Source: an uncultured Methanobrevibacter sp.
GTDB taxonomy: Archaea > Methanobacteriota > Methanobacteria > Methanobacteriales > Methanobacteriaceae
Direction: 5' to 3'
Assembly: GCA_902771225.1 (NCBI GenBank)
Contig: CACXWH010000028.1
Span: forward strand, 1 to 50,324
DNA: 50,324 nucleotides
The notes under the pieces were generated by a model, which was not told the DNA's origin, ran no database searches, and worked only from the letters and a program-made list of their open reading frames with translations. Position 1 is the first letter of the stretch, and every line of letters begins with the position of its first letter. A program made the position numbers and the translations under genes. Shown in pieces: positions 16,540-27,017 of the stretch.

Positions 16540-18756
16540 ATGTTGACTAAATATACTGATAATGATATAATTGATGCTTATAAGTTTTTTGGATTTGATA
16601 AAGTTGTTACTCGTAAAAAAATTAGAGATGCTTTTGAGGAATTAGCTAAAACCCATCATCCGGATAATGGCGGTGATGAAGAAAAAATGGCTGAAATTAA
16701 TTCCCACAAAGAAGCTATTGAAAGTTTTTTCAAATCCCATAAAAAATTAGGAAAAAATACTAGGCTCAGCAAAGCATTCGAAGAAGTTTTTGAAGACATT
16801 GAAAACTTTGTGCATCCTGAAGAAAATGCAGAAGATGCCGCTAAGAATGAAGATGCAGACTCAGATAATGAGGTTTTAAGTGAACAAGTCCCTGAAGAAG
16901 ATTTTAAACAGGAAGAAGTAATAGAAACTCCAGTAACTACAAATAATCTTAAAACAAAAATCTACATTAATGGTGAGCTTTTTGGAACTTGTGATAATCC
17001 TGTTGAATTTACACAAGAAATGAGAGAAAAAAGAAGAAAAGGTCAAGTTTCCCATGAAATGAACATTACTTATTATGAAGATAATAATGAGATTTATATT
17101 TTCAATGATCCGGGTAGGGCTAGAAGACCTTTAATTATTGTTAAAGATGGTCAACCTCTCCTTACTGAAGATCATCTTAATAAAGTTGCAAACGGTAAAT
17201 TAAAATGGGATGATTTAATTGAAAAAGGTGTTATTGAGTATTTGGATGCTGAGGAAGAAGAAAACTCATATATTGCCATGAGATTGAATGATTTAAATGT
17301 TAATCATACTCATTTGGAAATCGACCCTGCTACTATGTTAGGTATCTGTGCAGGTATTATTCCATTTTCAGACCATAATTCCTCACCAAGGAATACTATG
17401 GAAGCAGGTATGACAAAACAGGCTTTAGGATTATATGTATCCAATTATTCTTTCCGTACTGATACTAGAGCTCACTTATTACATCATCCTCAAACTCCAA
17501 TAGTTAAAACACGTATCATTGACTCAACTAATTATGATTTAAGACCTTCCGGTCAGAACTTTGTTGTTGCATTAATGAGTTATGAAGGATATAACATGGA
17601 AGATGCAATGGTTATCAATAAAGGTTCTCTTGAAAGAGGATTAGGCAGGTCTTCATTTTTCAGATCATATGACACTTCTGAAAAAAGATATCCTGGTGGT
17701 CAGGAAGATAACTTCGAAGTGCCTGATAAAAACATTAAAGGATACCGTTCCGAAGAAGCTTATAGGCACTTGGATGAGTATGGTGTTGTTAATCCGGAAT
17801 CATATGTTGAATCTGGTGATGTATTGATTGGTAAAACTTCACCACCAAGATTTTTAGGTGAATTTGATGAATTAGCTAGTGCTGCAGAAAAAAGAAGAGA
17901 AACTTCTGTAACTGTACGTCATGGTGAAAAAGGTATCGTTGATGCTGTTTTATTAACTGAAACTATTGAAGGTTCCAGACTTGCTAAAATTAGAGTTAGA
18001 GATACCAGACAGCCTGAATTTGGTGATAAATTTGCATCAAGACACGGTCAGAAAGGGGTTATTGGTTTAATTTTATCTCCTGAAGATGTTCCTTTCACAG
18101 AGTTTGGTGTTGTACCTGATTTGATAGTTAATCCTCACGCTATTCCTTCAAGGATGTCTGTGGGTCAGGTGCTTGAGATGGTTGCTGGTAAAGCAGGATG
18201 TCTTGAAGGAGAACGTATTGATGGTACTCCATTTAATAAAGAACTTGAAAAAACAATTAAACAATATCTTTTAAATCATGGATTTGAGTCTGCAGGCTGT
18301 GAATCATTATATAGTGGTGTGACTGGTGAAAGAATTGAAGCAGAAATCTTCGTTGGAGTAGCATATTATCAAAAATTACACCACATGACTACTGATAAAG
18401 TTTATGCTCGTTCTAGAGGCCCTGTACAAGTACTTACACGTCAACCTACTGAAGGTAGGGCTCGTGAAGGTGGTTTAAGGTTTGGAGAGATGGAAAGAGA
18501 TTGTCTTATTGCGCATGGTGCAGCTTTAACCTTAAAAGAAAGGCTTTTAGATGAATCTGATAAATATGAAGCAATTGTTTGTGAACATTGTGGAATGTTG
18601 GCTGTTGAAGACAAAAATAGAAATAAAAAATATTGTCCAATTTGTGGAGATGTAGAAACTTATCCAGTTGAGATATCTTATGCATTTAAATTGTTATTAG
18701 ATGAACTTAAAAGTTTATGTATCTTCCCTAAATTAGTTTTAGGAGACAAAGCATAA
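16540..18756 (+). CDS. rpoB1: RNA polymerase subunit B' with an N-terminal J-domain
   Basis: The 738-residue product has two parts. Residues about 136-738 are a complete B': [81 protein letters not shown], and a zinc ribbon CEHCG...CPICGD near residues 676-697. These about 600 residues equal a normal B'. Residues about 9-65 form a J-domain: DAYKFFGFD, then [20 protein letters not shown] with H40-P41-D42 intact, then an [13 protein letters not shown] helix. An acidic, low-complexity linker (about 92-130) joins the parts. The start is fixed by GGGGGTGA immediately before ATG 16540 and by the 9-bp gap after rpoB''. No ATG lies near residue 136. The J-domain could recruit an Hsp70 (DnaK) to the polymerase; that is inference. 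Confidence 0.93.
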   Translation: MLTKYTDNDIIDAYKFFGFDKVVTRKKIRDAFEELAKTHHPDNGGDEEKMAEINSHKEAIESFFKSHKKLGKNTRLSKAFEEVFEDIENFVHPEENAEDAAKNEDADSDNEVLSEQVPEEDFKQEEVIETPVTTNNLKTKIYINGELFGTCDNPVEFTQEMREKRRKGQVSHEMNITYYEDNNEIYIFNDPGRARRPLIIVKDGQPLLTEDHLNKVANGKLKWDDLIEKGVIEYLDAEEEENSYIAMRLNDLNVNHTHLEIDPATMLGICAGIIPFSDHNSSPRNTMEAGMTKQALGLYVSNYSFRTDTRAHLLHHPQTPIVKTRIIDSTNYDLRPSGQNFVVALMSYEGYNMEDAMVINKGSLERGLGRSSFFRSYDTSEKRYPGGQEDNFEVPDKNIKGYRSEEAYRHLDEYGVVNPESYVESGDVLIGKTSPPRFLGEFDELASAAEKRRETSVTVRHGEKGIVDAVLLTETIEGSRLAKIRVRDTRQPEFGDKFASRHGQKGVIGLILSPEDVPFTEFGVVPDLIVNPHAIPSRMSVGQVLEMVAGKAGCLEGERIDGTPFNKELEKTIKQYLLNHGFESAGCESLYSGVTGERIEAEIFVGVAYYQKLHHMTTDKVYARSRGPVQVLTRQPTEGRAREGGLRFGEMERDCLIAHGAALTLKERLLDESDKYEAIVCEHCGMLAVEDKNRNKKYCPICGDVETYPVEISYAFKLLLDELKSLCIFPKLVLGDKA

Positions 18757-18774
18757 TTTGAAGGAGCTGGTACA

Positions 18775-21700
18775 TTGAAAGAATTTATCAAAAAAATTGA
18801 AAGAATTAACTTTGGATTAATGTCTCCAGAAGATATTCGTAAGATGTCTGTTGTTCGTGTTGAAACTCCAGATACTTATGACTCTGACGGTTATCCAATT
18901 GAAAACGGTTTGATGGACCCTCGTTTAGGAGTTTTAGACCCTTCACTCAGATGCCACACCTGTGGTGTTAGAGGTGGAGATTGTCAAGGACACTTCGGTA
19001 GTATTGAACTTGCAAGACCAGTTCTTCATGTTGGTTTTGGAGATATTATTCATAAAATATTACGTTCAACCTGTAATGAATGTGGACGTGTTCTCTTATC
19101 TGATGATGTTTTAGAAGATTATAGGGAAAAAATAGCTGATGCTATGGACCATAAAGAGAATTTAGAGGATGTTTTGAAAAAAATTCAAAATGAAGCTAAA
19201 AAAGTTGAAATGAATGAATCAAAACAAAACGATATCGTTGATAAAGTCATGGATGAAATTTATCCTGAAAAAGATGATGAATATGACGATATTGACCGTG
19301 AAGACATCTTATTGAAAATTCTAAATCAACTTTATGCTGAAGCATACATGAAAAGAGACGATGCTGAAGATAAACATTCATTCAAATTTATCGATCCAAA
19401 ACAACTCTGTCCTCACTGTAGGAAAAACCAAAATTTAGCAGATATTGAGGCAAGTTATGATATATTAGAAGCTAAACATACTGAAGATATTAATAATATT
19501 AAAGAAAATATCCGTTCTAATATTGAAAGTGATTATACTAAAAAAATTGAAAAAATTGATGCTAAACTCTCTGAACTTAATAGTAAGGGTGATGCTGATG
19601 CTATTACTAATTTGGAAGATGAAAGGGCTAAATTAGTCGAAGAACAAGAGTTAAAATCTGATAAAAAGTTCAGCAATGAATTTAAAAAACGCATTAATGA
19701 TTATGTTGCAGAGTATGTTAAAAGTCTTGTTCAGGAATCAATTGTTTTAGATAAACCTACTACTATCAGTCAGGGAGATTATAAGTTAACTGCTTCTGAA
19801 ATCCGGGAAAGATTGGAAAGGATTAATGATGAGGATATTTTTGTTTTAGGTATTAATCCCGAAGTTGCCAGACCAGAATGGTTAGTTTTAACTGTATTGC
19901 CTGTTCCTCCAGTAACTGTAAGACCATCTATTACTTTAGATACTGGTGAACGTTCAGAAGACGATTTAACTCATAAATTAGTTGATATTTTACGTATTAA
20001 TCAAAGATTAGTTGAAAATATGGAAGCTGGTGCTCCTCAATTGATTGTTGAAGATTTATGGGATTTATTACAATATCACGTTACTACTTACTTTGATAAT
20101 GAAGCTAGTGGTGTTCCACCGTCCAAACACAGATCAGGCAGACCTTTAAAAACCTTAACTCAAAGGTTAAAAGGAAAAGAAGGAAGATTCAGATCAAACC
20201 TATCAGGTAAACGTGTAAACTTCTCAGCACGTACTGTAATCTCTCCAGATCCAAACATCAGTATTAACGAAGTCGGTGTTCCTGAAATGATTGCAAAAGA
20301 GGTAACCGTACCTGCTTATGTAAACGACTGGAACATTGATGAAATTAGAACTTATGTTGAAAACGGTCCTAATGTACACCCTGGTGCAAATTACATGATC
20401 AGTGAATCTGGAAACAGAAGAAAAATCAATGAAGATACTAAAGAGTATATTTTAGAGAATTTAAAACCTGGTGATGTTGTAGAAAGACACTTGAAAGATG
20501 GAGATATGGTTTTATTCAATCGTCAACCTTCACTTCACAGAATGAGTATGATGGCTCATGAAGTAAGGGTATTGCCTTATAAAACTTTCAGATTAAACTT
20601 ATGTGTATGTCCTCCATACAATGCAGATTTCGATGGGGACGAAATGAACATGCACGTTTTCCAGACTGATGAATCCCGTGCAGAAGCAAAATCATTAATG
20701 CGTGTACAGGAACATATTTTATCTCCAAGGTTCGGTGGACCAATTATCGGTGCAATTCACGACCACATTTCCGGAGCATATTTGTTAACAAGAAAATCAA
20801 TGAAATTCACAGAAGAACAAGCATTGCAAATAATCCGTAAGTCACATTTAGCAATTCCTGAAAATGATGGTGAAAAATGGTTATTAAAATCTGAATCTCA
20901 GGAAAGTCCTGAAATTGAAAGGGAAATTGCTAAAAAGACCAAAAATGTTCGTGGAACCAAATCAGATAAAGAAGCTTATCTCAATACTTTAGACTTAACT
21001 GAAGACGAAATATCTAAACGTCTTAAAGCAAACAAATGGAATGATGAAGAAAAAGAAATCATCAAATCCATTGCACGCAAACGTATTGCTGATGAAATCA
21101 CTGCTAAATATTCATCTGATAATCAAGATAGTGCTGATTCAATCATTGAAAAATTGAACGGTGAAGAATGGACAGGTAAAGAGTTATTCTCATTACTTTT
21201 ACCAAATAACTTAAATTTAACTTATAAGGCTGAAATTTGTACTAAATGTGGCCAATGTGACAGAATTTTACGTGAAGCTCCTGATTTGGATGTTGTTGAT
21301 TATGATAAATTATGTCCTATTGATGCATATGTCATGATTGAAAACGGTATCTTAAAACATGGGGTTGTTGATGAGAAAGCATATGGATCCATGTCAGGTC
21401 AAATTTTAGATAAAATTGTTAAAGAATATGGTCCTGGAAGAGCTAAAGAATTCTTAGATAGGGCTACTGACTTAGCTATCTGTGGAATTATGGTAACCGG
21501 TATTACAACCAGTTTAAATGATGAAGAAATTCCAGAAGAAGCCCAAGACAGAATTAACGAGCACTTACAAAAATCAGAAGAAAAAGTAGACAGGTTAATT
21601 GATGCTTATAACGAAGGTTTCCTTGATGCTTTACCGGGTAGAAGTTTAGAAGAAACTTTGGAAATGAGAATTATGCAAGTTCTCGGGGAAGCCAGGGATA

Positions 21701-22245
21701 AATCTGGTGAAATCGCAGAAGATTACTTAACTATGGAACACAACCACTCTGTTGTAATGGCACGTACAGGTGCTAGGGCATCTATGTTGAACTTAACACA
21801 GATTACTTCTTGTGTAGGTCAACAGGCAGTTAGGGGTGGACGTATCCACAGGGGTTATATTGAAAGAACCTTACCTCACTTCAAAAGAAACGAATTAGGG
21901 GCAAAGGCAAAAGGATTTGTACATTCAAGTTATAAATCCGGATTAGACCCAATTGAATTCTTCTTCCACGCTATGGGAGGAAGAGAAGGTCTTGTAGATA
22001 CTGCGATTCGTACAGCACAATCCGGTTATATGCAAAGAAGACTTGTAAACGCACTTCAAGATTTACAGGTAAAACCATCAGGACTTGTAACTGATAATCA
22101 AAGTAATGTTGTTCAAAGAATCTTTGGTGACGATGGTGTAGATCCAGCTAAAAGTGACTTTGGTATAGCAGCAAACTTAGATAAACTTATTGAAGAGATT
22201 AAATTAGAAGAAAAATCTCATGAAATATCTCAGGAAGGTAAATAA
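18775..22245 (+). CDS. rpoA1: RNA polymerase subunit A' with large insertions
   Basis: The 1156-residue product has the active-site [12 protein letters not shown] at 616-627, zinc site C60-C63-C70-H73, a second pair C100/C103 with C212/C215, RPPLKTL-like switch and lid segments ([20 protein letters not shown]), and the trigger-loop-side [15 protein letters not shown]. Usual archaeal A' is, from memory, about 870-900 residues. The excess lies at about 144-208 between the zinc pairs, about 218-322 (charged heptad-like, probable coiled coil), and about 697-795 before the [15 protein letters not shown] block. A cysteine cluster C822-C825-C828 with C847 follows. The TTG start at 18775 sits behind GGAGCTGG. 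It probably remains functional because all core motifs are intact. Confidence 0.94.
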   Translation: MKEFIKKIERINFGLMSPEDIRKMSVVRVETPDTYDSDGYPIENGLMDPRLGVLDPSLRCHTCGVRGGDCQGHFGSIELARPVLHVGFGDIIHKILRSTCNECGRVLLSDDVLEDYREKIADAMDHKENLEDVLKKIQNEAKKVEMNESKQNDIVDKVMDEIYPEKDDEYDDIDREDILLKILNQLYAEAYMKRDDAEDKHSFKFIDPKQLCPHCRKNQNLADIEASYDILEAKHTEDINNIKENIRSNIESDYTKKIEKIDAKLSELNSKGDADAITNLEDERAKLVEEQELKSDKKFSNEFKKRINDYVAEYVKSLVQESIVLDKPTTISQGDYKLTASEIRERLERINDEDIFVLGINPEVARPEWLVLTVLPVPPVTVRPSITLDTGERSEDDLTHKLVDILRINQRLVENMEAGAPQLIVEDLWDLLQYHVTTYFDNEASGVPPSKHRSGRPLKTLTQRLKGKEGRFRSNLSGKRVNFSARTVISPDPNISINEVGVPEMIAKEVTVPAYVNDWNIDEIRTYVENGPNVHPGANYMISESGNRRKINEDTKEYILENLKPGDVVERHLKDGDMVLFNRQPSLHRMSMMAHEVRVLPYKTFRLNLCVCPPYNADFDGDEMNMHVFQTDESRAEAKSLMRVQEHILSPRFGGPIIGAIHDHISGAYLLTRKSMKFTEEQALQIIRKSHLAIPENDGEKWLLKSESQESPEIEREIAKKTKNVRGTKSDKEAYLNTLDLTEDEISKRLKANKWNDEEKEIIKSIARKRIADEITAKYSSDNQDSADSIIEKLNGEEWTGKELFSLLLPNNLNLTYKAEICTKCGQCDRILREAPDLDVVDYDKLCPIDAYVMIENGILKHGVVDEKAYGSMSGQILDKIVKEYGPGRAKEFLDRATDLAICGIMVTGITTSLNDEEIPEEAQDRINEHLQKSEEKVDRLIDAYNEGFLDALPGRSLEETLEMRIMQVLGEARDKSGEIAEDYLTMEHNHSVVMARTGARASMLNLTQITSCVGQQAVRGGRIHRGYIERTLPHFKRNELGAKAKGFVHSSYKSGLDPIEFFFHAMGGREGLVDTAIRTAQSGYMQRRLVNALQDLQVKPSGLVTDNQSNVVQRIFGDDGVDPAKSDFGIAANLDKLIEEIKLEEKSHEISQEGK

Positions 22246-22256
22246 GGGGTGTAAAT

Positions 22257-23747
22257 ATGGATGAATTAATTGAAAAAGTGCAAAATACTTTGGAAGAGCG
22301 TAATATTTGCATTCCAGATGGTTATGATATTAATAATGTTTTAGTAGATTATGAATCAATTGATATGACTGATGAAATCTTTGAAGAAATAATTGCTAAA
22401 TTTAAAAATATTAATTTAGTTTGTGATTTATTAAATAAATTTAATATGGATTTTGTTGAATTTTTACAAACTTTAGAGGAAAATAATATTGAAATATTGG
22501 ATTATTATTATATTAAAAATATTTTTGAAAAATTAAATAATAATCAAATTTCCGATGAAGAATTTGAAGCTGTTGTCAATGAAATTATAGTTATCGATAA
22601 AGTTTTAAAAGTTTTATTTGATAAAGGTATTGAATTCCCTAAAGGCTATGTTGAAGATTTGGCAAATGCTTATACTCGTCGTGATTTAACTGATGATGAG
22701 TTAGATAAACTTGCAGATAAATTAAAAATTGCCTATGACCGAGCTCATGTTGAAGCTGGAGAGGCTGTTGGAACAGTAGCTGCACAATCTGTTGGTGAAC
22801 CAGGTACTCAGATGACTATGCGTACTTTTCACTATGCAGGGGTTACTGAATTAAACGTAACATTGGGTCTTCCAAGACTTATTGAAATTGTTGATGCAAG
22901 AAAAGATATTGCGACTCCAACAATGGATATTTATTTCGAAGAAGACAAACGTTATGATGAAGAATTTGTTAAAACTTTAGCTAATAAAATTGGTAAAAGT
23001 ACTATTAACGATATTCTTGATGACTTTAATTTGAATTATGCTGAAATGCAAGTTGAAGCTACATTGTCAGATAAAAAAATTGATGAAAGAAGACTTGTTA
23101 AAGAGGATATTATTCAGAAAATAGAAGCTGACTTCAAAAAAGATAAACCTGAAATTAATGGTAATCTTATAATAATTAAGCCTAAGCAGGATGGAGAGGA
23201 AAGACATAGGATTCGTAACCTCCGTTTATTAGCTGATAAAGTCCGTGATTTACAAATCAGTGGTGTTAAAAAGATAGGTAAGGTTATTATTCGTAAGGAT
23301 GAGGAATGGGTTATTCACACAGAAGGATCCAATCTTAAAGAAATTTTATCTCTTGATGGAATTGATCCTAAAAGAACCACTACAAACAGTATTCGTGAAA
23401 TTGAAGATGTTTTAGGTATTGAAGCAGCTCGTCAATCAATTATTAATGAAGCAAATAATACTCTCTCAGAACAAGGACTTACTGTTGATGTAAGACATAT
23501 TATGTTAGTTGCAGATATCATGACTTCCGAAGGTGAAGTTAAATCTATTGGAAGACATGGTATTAGTGGTGAAAAATCAAGTGTTTTAGCACGTGCAGCT
23601 TTTGAAGAAACCGGTAAACATTTACTTAACGCAAGTATTCGTGGTGAAGTGGATGATTTAACTGGTATCATCGAAAATATTATTATTGGACAACCAATAC
23701 CTCTTGGTACCGGATCAATCGGTGTCAAAATGGCAAAAAATGAATAG
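22257..23747 (+). CDS. rpoA2: RNA polymerase subunit A'' with repeated N-terminal helices
   Basis: The 496-residue product contains the A'' core from about residue 117: [20 protein letters not shown] then [14 protein letters not shown] (bridge-helix/trigger-loop region), [13 protein letters not shown], and the C-terminal [17 protein letters not shown] and [18 protein letters not shown]. In front lie two extra copies of the helical unit that normally starts the protein: about 8-50, 69-110 and 117-156 share the pattern I-x-[FI]-x-x-x-Y-x-[IV]-x-x-x-[FLA] then a [MIL]-[TS]-D-[ED]-x-[FL] helix. Usual A'' is about 390 residues, so about 100 are added. The ATG follows AAGGGGTG. Confidence 0.94.
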   Translation: MDELIEKVQNTLEERNICIPDGYDINNVLVDYESIDMTDEIFEEIIAKFKNINLVCDLLNKFNMDFVEFLQTLEENNIEILDYYYIKNIFEKLNNNQISDEEFEAVVNEIIVIDKVLKVLFDKGIEFPKGYVEDLANAYTRRDLTDDELDKLADKLKIAYDRAHVEAGEAVGTVAAQSVGEPGTQMTMRTFHYAGVTELNVTLGLPRLIEIVDARKDIATPTMDIYFEEDKRYDEEFVKTLANKIGKSTINDILDDFNLNYAEMQVEATLSDKKIDERRLVKEDIIQKIEADFKKDKPEINGNLIIIKPKQDGEERHRIRNLRLLADKVRDLQISGVKKIGKVIIRKDEEWVIHTEGSNLKEILSLDGIDPKRTTTNSIREIEDVLGIEAARQSIINEANNTLSEQGLTVDVRHIMLVADIMTSEGEVKSIGRHGISGEKSSVLARAAFEETGKHLLNASIRGEVDDLTGIIENIIIGQPIPLGTGSIGVKMAKNE

Positions 23748-23755
23748 GAGGCTAG

Positions 23756-24055
23756 ATGATGGACGTAGATAGAGGAATCAGAGTAGCTGTCGACACAGGT
23801 GATGTGACTTTAGGCTCTGAAAAATCAATTCAATCTTTAAAATTAGGAAAAGGTCAGCTCGTTGTTGTTGCTCAAAATGCTCCTAAAGATATTATTGAAG
23901 ATGTTGAATATTATGCAAAACTCTCAGAAATTCCTTGTCACATTTATGATGGAACAAGTGTTGACTTAGGTTCTGTTTGTGGTAAACCTTTTACCGTTGC
24001 TACATTAATCGTTAACGATCCAGGAGATTCTACTATATTAGACGATTTGAGGTAG
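23756..24055 (+). CDS. rpl30e: Ribosomal protein L30e
   Basis: The 99-residue product has MMDVDRGIRVAVDTGDV, LGSEKSIQSLKLGKGQLVVV and GTSVDLGSVCGKPFTVATLI, the standard archaeal L30e with the kink-turn RNA-binding L7Ae-like fold. It follows rpoA'' by 8 bp behind GGAGG and precedes nusA by 6 bp, the conserved archaeal order. Confidence 0.95.
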   Translation: MMDVDRGIRVAVDTGDVTLGSEKSIQSLKLGKGQLVVVAQNAPKDIIEDVEYYAKLSEIPCHIYDGTSVDLGSVCGKPFTVATLIVNDPGDSTILDDLR

Positions 24056-24061
24056 ATTTAC

Positions 24062-24493
24062 GTGTCTATTAAATTTGGTGCAAATGAAATAAGATTCATA
24101 GCTCTATTTGAAAACATGACTGGAGCAATGGTTAAGGATTGCATTATCGATGATGATAACAATAAGGTTACTTTCGTTGTTAAGCAAGGAGATATGGGAT
24201 TAGCTATAGGTAAACGTGGAAGTACCGTATCAAAAGTTCAAAGAGCAGTAGATAGAGGGGTCGAAGTCATTGAATTCAATGAAGATCCTGCTCAATTTAT
24301 TAAAAATATTTTATCTCCGGCTGAATTACAAAGTGTAAAGATTTCAACCAGAAAATCTGGAGAAAAAATTGCTACTGTTGCAACAGATAATACCAATAAG
24401 CGTATTGCTATTGGTAAAAATGGTATTAACATAGAAAGGGCTAAAGTTTTAGCTAATAGACTACATAATATTGATAACATTATTTTAAAATAG
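24062..24493 (+). CDS. nusA: Archaeal NusA-like KH-domain transcription factor
   Basis: The 143-residue product has two KH domains, with GXXG loops AIGKRGSTV (about residue 49) and AIGKNGINI (about residue 120). It lacks the S1 and N-terminal domains of bacterial NusA, as usual in archaea. It is thought to bind RNA and modulate termination. The GTG start at 24062 follows rpl30e closely. It is the last gene of the polymerase operon. Confidence 0.93.
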   Translation: MSIKFGANEIRFIALFENMTGAMVKDCIIDDDNNKVTFVVKQGDMGLAIGKRGSTVSKVQRAVDRGVEVIEFNEDPAQFIKNILSPAELQSVKISTRKSGEKIATVATDNTNKRIAIGKNGINIERAKVLANRLHNIDNIILK

Positions 24494-24527
24494 CTTATTT
24501 GAGCTATTTTTAATCTATTTTTTTTAA
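24487..24527 (+). terminator. Hairpin and T run ending the polymerase operon
   Basis: AAAATAGCT (24487-24495) pairs with AGCTATTTT (24502-24510) across a 6-base loop, overlapping the nusA stop codon. Long T runs follow from 24517. Confidence 0.6.
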
Positions 24528-24563
24528 TTTTACTTTTTTTATATTAGTTTTGAATTTTTAATT

Positions 24564-25136
24564 TCATTTTTCTTCAAGATCATTGTCTATTTTTTTAACA
24601 ACTCTTGCAGGAACTCCCAAAGCAAGTGAATTATCTGGAATATCTTTTGTAACAACTGCACCGGCACCTATAACAACATTATTTCCAATTGTAACTCCTG
24701 GAAGAACTGTAACATTACCTCCTAACCACACATCATTACCAATATGGATTTCTGTTGCTTTTGCCAAATGTTTGCGTCTACCTTTTGGACTTAATGGATG
24801 ATTAACAGTTGTAATTAATGTATTTGGTCCAATCATTACATTATCTCCTATATGTACTTCTTTAATATCCAGAATTGTTAGATTATAGTTCCCGGTAAAA
24901 TTATCTCCTATATAAATGTTTTTTCCATTGTCAAATGAAAATCGTTTGCACATCATAACATTATTTCCTACAGAACCTAAAATCTCACACAGAACATCAT
25001 ATTGCTTTTCAAAATCAGAATCATCAATCGAATTGAATTTAGTACTGTTTTTGATTGCTTTTAATTTAAGTAAACTTATTTCTTTATCATCATATGAATA
25101 TTCAAGACCTGCCTTCATTTTTTCAATTTCTTTCAT
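24564..25136 (-). CDS. Sugar O-acetyltransferase (maltose/galactoside type)
   Basis: The 190-residue product starts EIEKMKAGLEYSYDDKEIS, the Mac domain of maltose O-acetyltransferases. It then forms a left-handed beta helix of hexapeptide repeats (HIGDNVMIGPNTLITTVNHP, with the catalytic His in VNHPL; HIGNDVWLGGNVTVLPGVTI; GAGAVVTKDIP; GVPARVVKKI). It transfers acetyl from acetyl-CoA to a sugar hydroxyl; the actual acceptor is unknown. It lies on the opposite strand between nusA and rpsL, next to a transposase remnant, which suggests later insertion into this otherwise conserved gene row. Confidence 0.9.
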   Translation of the reverse strand: MKEIEKMKAGLEYSYDDKEISLLKLKAIKNSTKFNSIDDSDFEKQYDVLCEILGSVGNNVMMCKRFSFDNGKNIYIGDNFTGNYNLTILDIKEVHIGDNVMIGPNTLITTVNHPLSPKGRRKHLAKATEIHIGNDVWLGGNVTVLPGVTIGNNVVIGAGAVVTKDIPDNSLALGVPARVVKKIDNDLEEK

Positions 25137-25155
25137 GGTTTAACTATTGGTTTAC

Positions 25156-25640
25156 TTAAATAAAAATATGATGGATTTCAATAACCTTTTTGAAAGAGTT
25201 ATTTTTTAGATATGAGACAGGACGCAAAATTTTTAGTTTATTTTGTTTGTTTTTTATTTTTTCAGATTTTTCTTCTGCTTGTTTTAAAAGGTTTTTACTT
25301 GAAGACCTTAATTTATCTTTGTTTTTATCCTCTTTTGAAGTTTCATTAACTTTTTTAACGACTTCTTTCAATTTTTCTTTATCAGTTAGTGTTTTGAACA
25401 CTGTTTCAAGATTCTTCACCTAATTCTTCTTAATCTAATTTAATACTTTCTTAAGATGTCCTTTCATTATTTTAATTGTTGTTCATTTGTTAATTTATTC
25501 ATAGGTGTTTTTGCTTTAATTTTAGTTCTATCTAAACTCACATGATAAATTTAAACCAAATCTTCTTCTGTTGCAATTTTTATAGTTGTTTAAAAGTATC
25601 ATCAATTAAATCAGAATAATCATGTTTAAATCTAAGTAAA
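25156..25640 (-). pseudogene. Decayed transposase remnant
   Basis: On the minus strand, pieces in alternating frames read, in order, FKHDYSDLIDDTFKQ, KIATEEDLV, VSLDRTKIKAKTPMNKLTNE, IMKGHLKKVL, and finally an 87-codon open stretch VFKTLTDKEKLKEVVKKVNE followed by a Lys/Glu-rich helix. The VSLDRTKIKA segment resembles the first-aspartate motif (usually D-G-T) of IS1182-type DDE transposases, and the lysine-rich linker after it is also typical. At least three frameshifts or stops break it. The 87-residue open frame at 25156-25419 should not be read as a gene of its own. The family call is by pattern memory. Confidence 0.6.
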
Positions 25641-25991
25641 AAAATATTAAAAATTAGTGAGTTTGTGTTCCACTTTATTTCTAATGTAAATAAAAATTTT
25701 TTTTATATTACTGATTTATTTCATGTTAAAAACCATACCTTTATAAAGGTTAAAAAAGATATTTAATTGTAAGATATCTATACTTATTACAAACATGACT
25801 ATGTGTGCTTTTTGTCTATGTTTATATTTATCTTAGGATATCTTCATTTTAGATAAAATGTGTTTTTTATCTATTAATTATTATTTACTAATTTATATCT
25901 TAGAATTTAGATTGTACTGTTAGTGAGCAGTATAAATCGCAGCGGTGGATTCTTAGATATGTTTTTTGACAAAATGTTTAGAGGAAAAATT
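25641..25991 (+). promoter_or_regulatory. rpsL upstream region, promoter and leader
   Basis: There is no gene here apart from the last trace of the transposase. TAATTTATATCT at 25889-25900 is a likely TATA box, placing the start near 25920-25927 and leaving a leader of about 65-70 nt before rpsL. A frame from ATG-like 25923 continuous with rpsL would add 23 residues that no S12 protein has, so the leader is untranslated. Confidence 0.45.
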
Positions 25992-26417
25992 ATGCCAGGA
26001 CTTTTTGCTGCAAAAAAACTTAAAAAGAATAGACAAAATTTTAAGTGGAAAGATGTAGATTACAAAAGGAAAGCTTTAAGATTAGATGTTAAAGCAGATC
26101 CTCTTGAAGGAGCTCCTCAAGCTAGGGGTATTGTAATCGAAAAAGTAGGGATAGAAGCAAAACAACCTAACTCTGCTATTCGTAAATGTGTACGTGTTCA
26201 ATTAATTAAAAACGGTAAACAATTAACTGCTTTCGCACCAGGTGACGGAGCTATTGGTTTTATCGATGAGCACGATGAAGTTATGATTGAAGGAATTGGA
26301 GGACCATCCGGAAGATCCATGGGTGATATCCCTGGAGTTCGTTGGAAAGTGTCTAAAGTTAACAATGTAGCTTTATCTGAAATGGTAAGTGGAAAAATAG
26401 AAAAACCTGTAAGATAA
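25992..26417 (+). CDS. rpsL: Ribosomal protein S12
   Basis: The 141-residue archaeal S12 (uS12) has [20 protein letters not shown], the decoding-centre loop [13 protein letters not shown] and [17 protein letters not shown]. The start is ATG 25992 behind GAGG at 25981-25984. It is the first gene of the rpsL-rpsG-fusA-tuf-rpsJ operon. Confidence 0.95.
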   Translation: MPGLFAAKKLKKNRQNFKWKDVDYKRKALRLDVKADPLEGAPQARGIVIEKVGIEAKQPNSAIRKCVRVQLIKNGKQLTAFAPGDGAIGFIDEHDEVMIEGIGGPSGRSMGDIPGVRWKVSKVNNVALSEMVSGKIEKPVR

Positions 26418-26431
26418 GGATGGTAATTTTT

Positions 26432-26992
26432 ATGAGTAAATTATTTGATAAATGGGATCTCGATGAAGTAAAAGTTGAGGACTTAGGTTTAATAAAATAC
26501 ATTTGTTTGGATGAAACTCTTGTACCTCACACTTCAGGCAGACATGTAAAAAGACAATTTGCAAAATCAAAAGTATCTATTGTTGAAAGATTAATGAATA
26601 AAATTATGAGAACCCACCTCAACTCCGGTAAGAAAAATAAAGCTTACAACATTGTGAAAGAAGCATTAGAAATTATCAACAAAAGAACTAAAAAGAATCC
26701 GATTCAAGTTTTAGTTACTGCAGTTGAAAATACTGCACCTCGTGAAGAAACTACCCGTATCAAATACGGTGGTATTGGATACCAGGTAGCAGTTGATATT
26801 TCCCCACAAAGAAGAGTTGATTTATCTTTAGGATTTTTAACTAGAGGTACTTTACAGTCATCATTCAAAAACAAAAGATCTGTTGCTGAATGTTTAGCTG
26901 ATGAATTAATACTTGCTTCTGAAGAAGATTCAAGAAGCTTTGCTTTACAAAAAGCTGAAGAGAAAGAAAGAGTTGCTAAAGCAGCACACTAA
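26432..26992 (+). CDS. rpsG: Ribosomal protein S7
   Basis: The 186-residue archaeal S7 (uS7) has KFMSKLFDKWDL-like start, HTSGRHVKRQFAKSKVSIVE, VENTAPREETTRIKYGGIGY and the C-terminal RSFALQKAEEKERVAKAAH. ATG 26432 (MSKLFDKWD) is preferred over ATG 26420 because AAGGA at 26416-26420 is properly spaced only for the former. It follows rpsL by 14 bp. Confidence 0.94.
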   Translation: MSKLFDKWDLDEVKVEDLGLIKYICLDETLVPHTSGRHVKRQFAKSKVSIVERLMNKIMRTHLNSGKKNKAYNIVKEALEIINKRTKKNPIQVLVTAVENTAPREETTRIKYGGIGYQVAVDISPQRRVDLSLGFLTRGTLQSSFKNKRSVAECLADELILASEEDSRSFALQKAEEKERVAKAAH

Positions 26993-27017
26993 TCATATTC
27001 ATATTTAGGTGATTTTC

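Noticed and set aside
25156-25419. 87-residue lysine-rich frame as an independent gene
   Set aside because: It continues upstream as broken transposase pieces in other frames, so it is part of a decayed transposase.
25923-25991. N-terminal extension of S12
   Set aside because: No S12 protein has these 23 residues, and GAGG sits properly before ATG 25992; the stretch is the untranslated leader.
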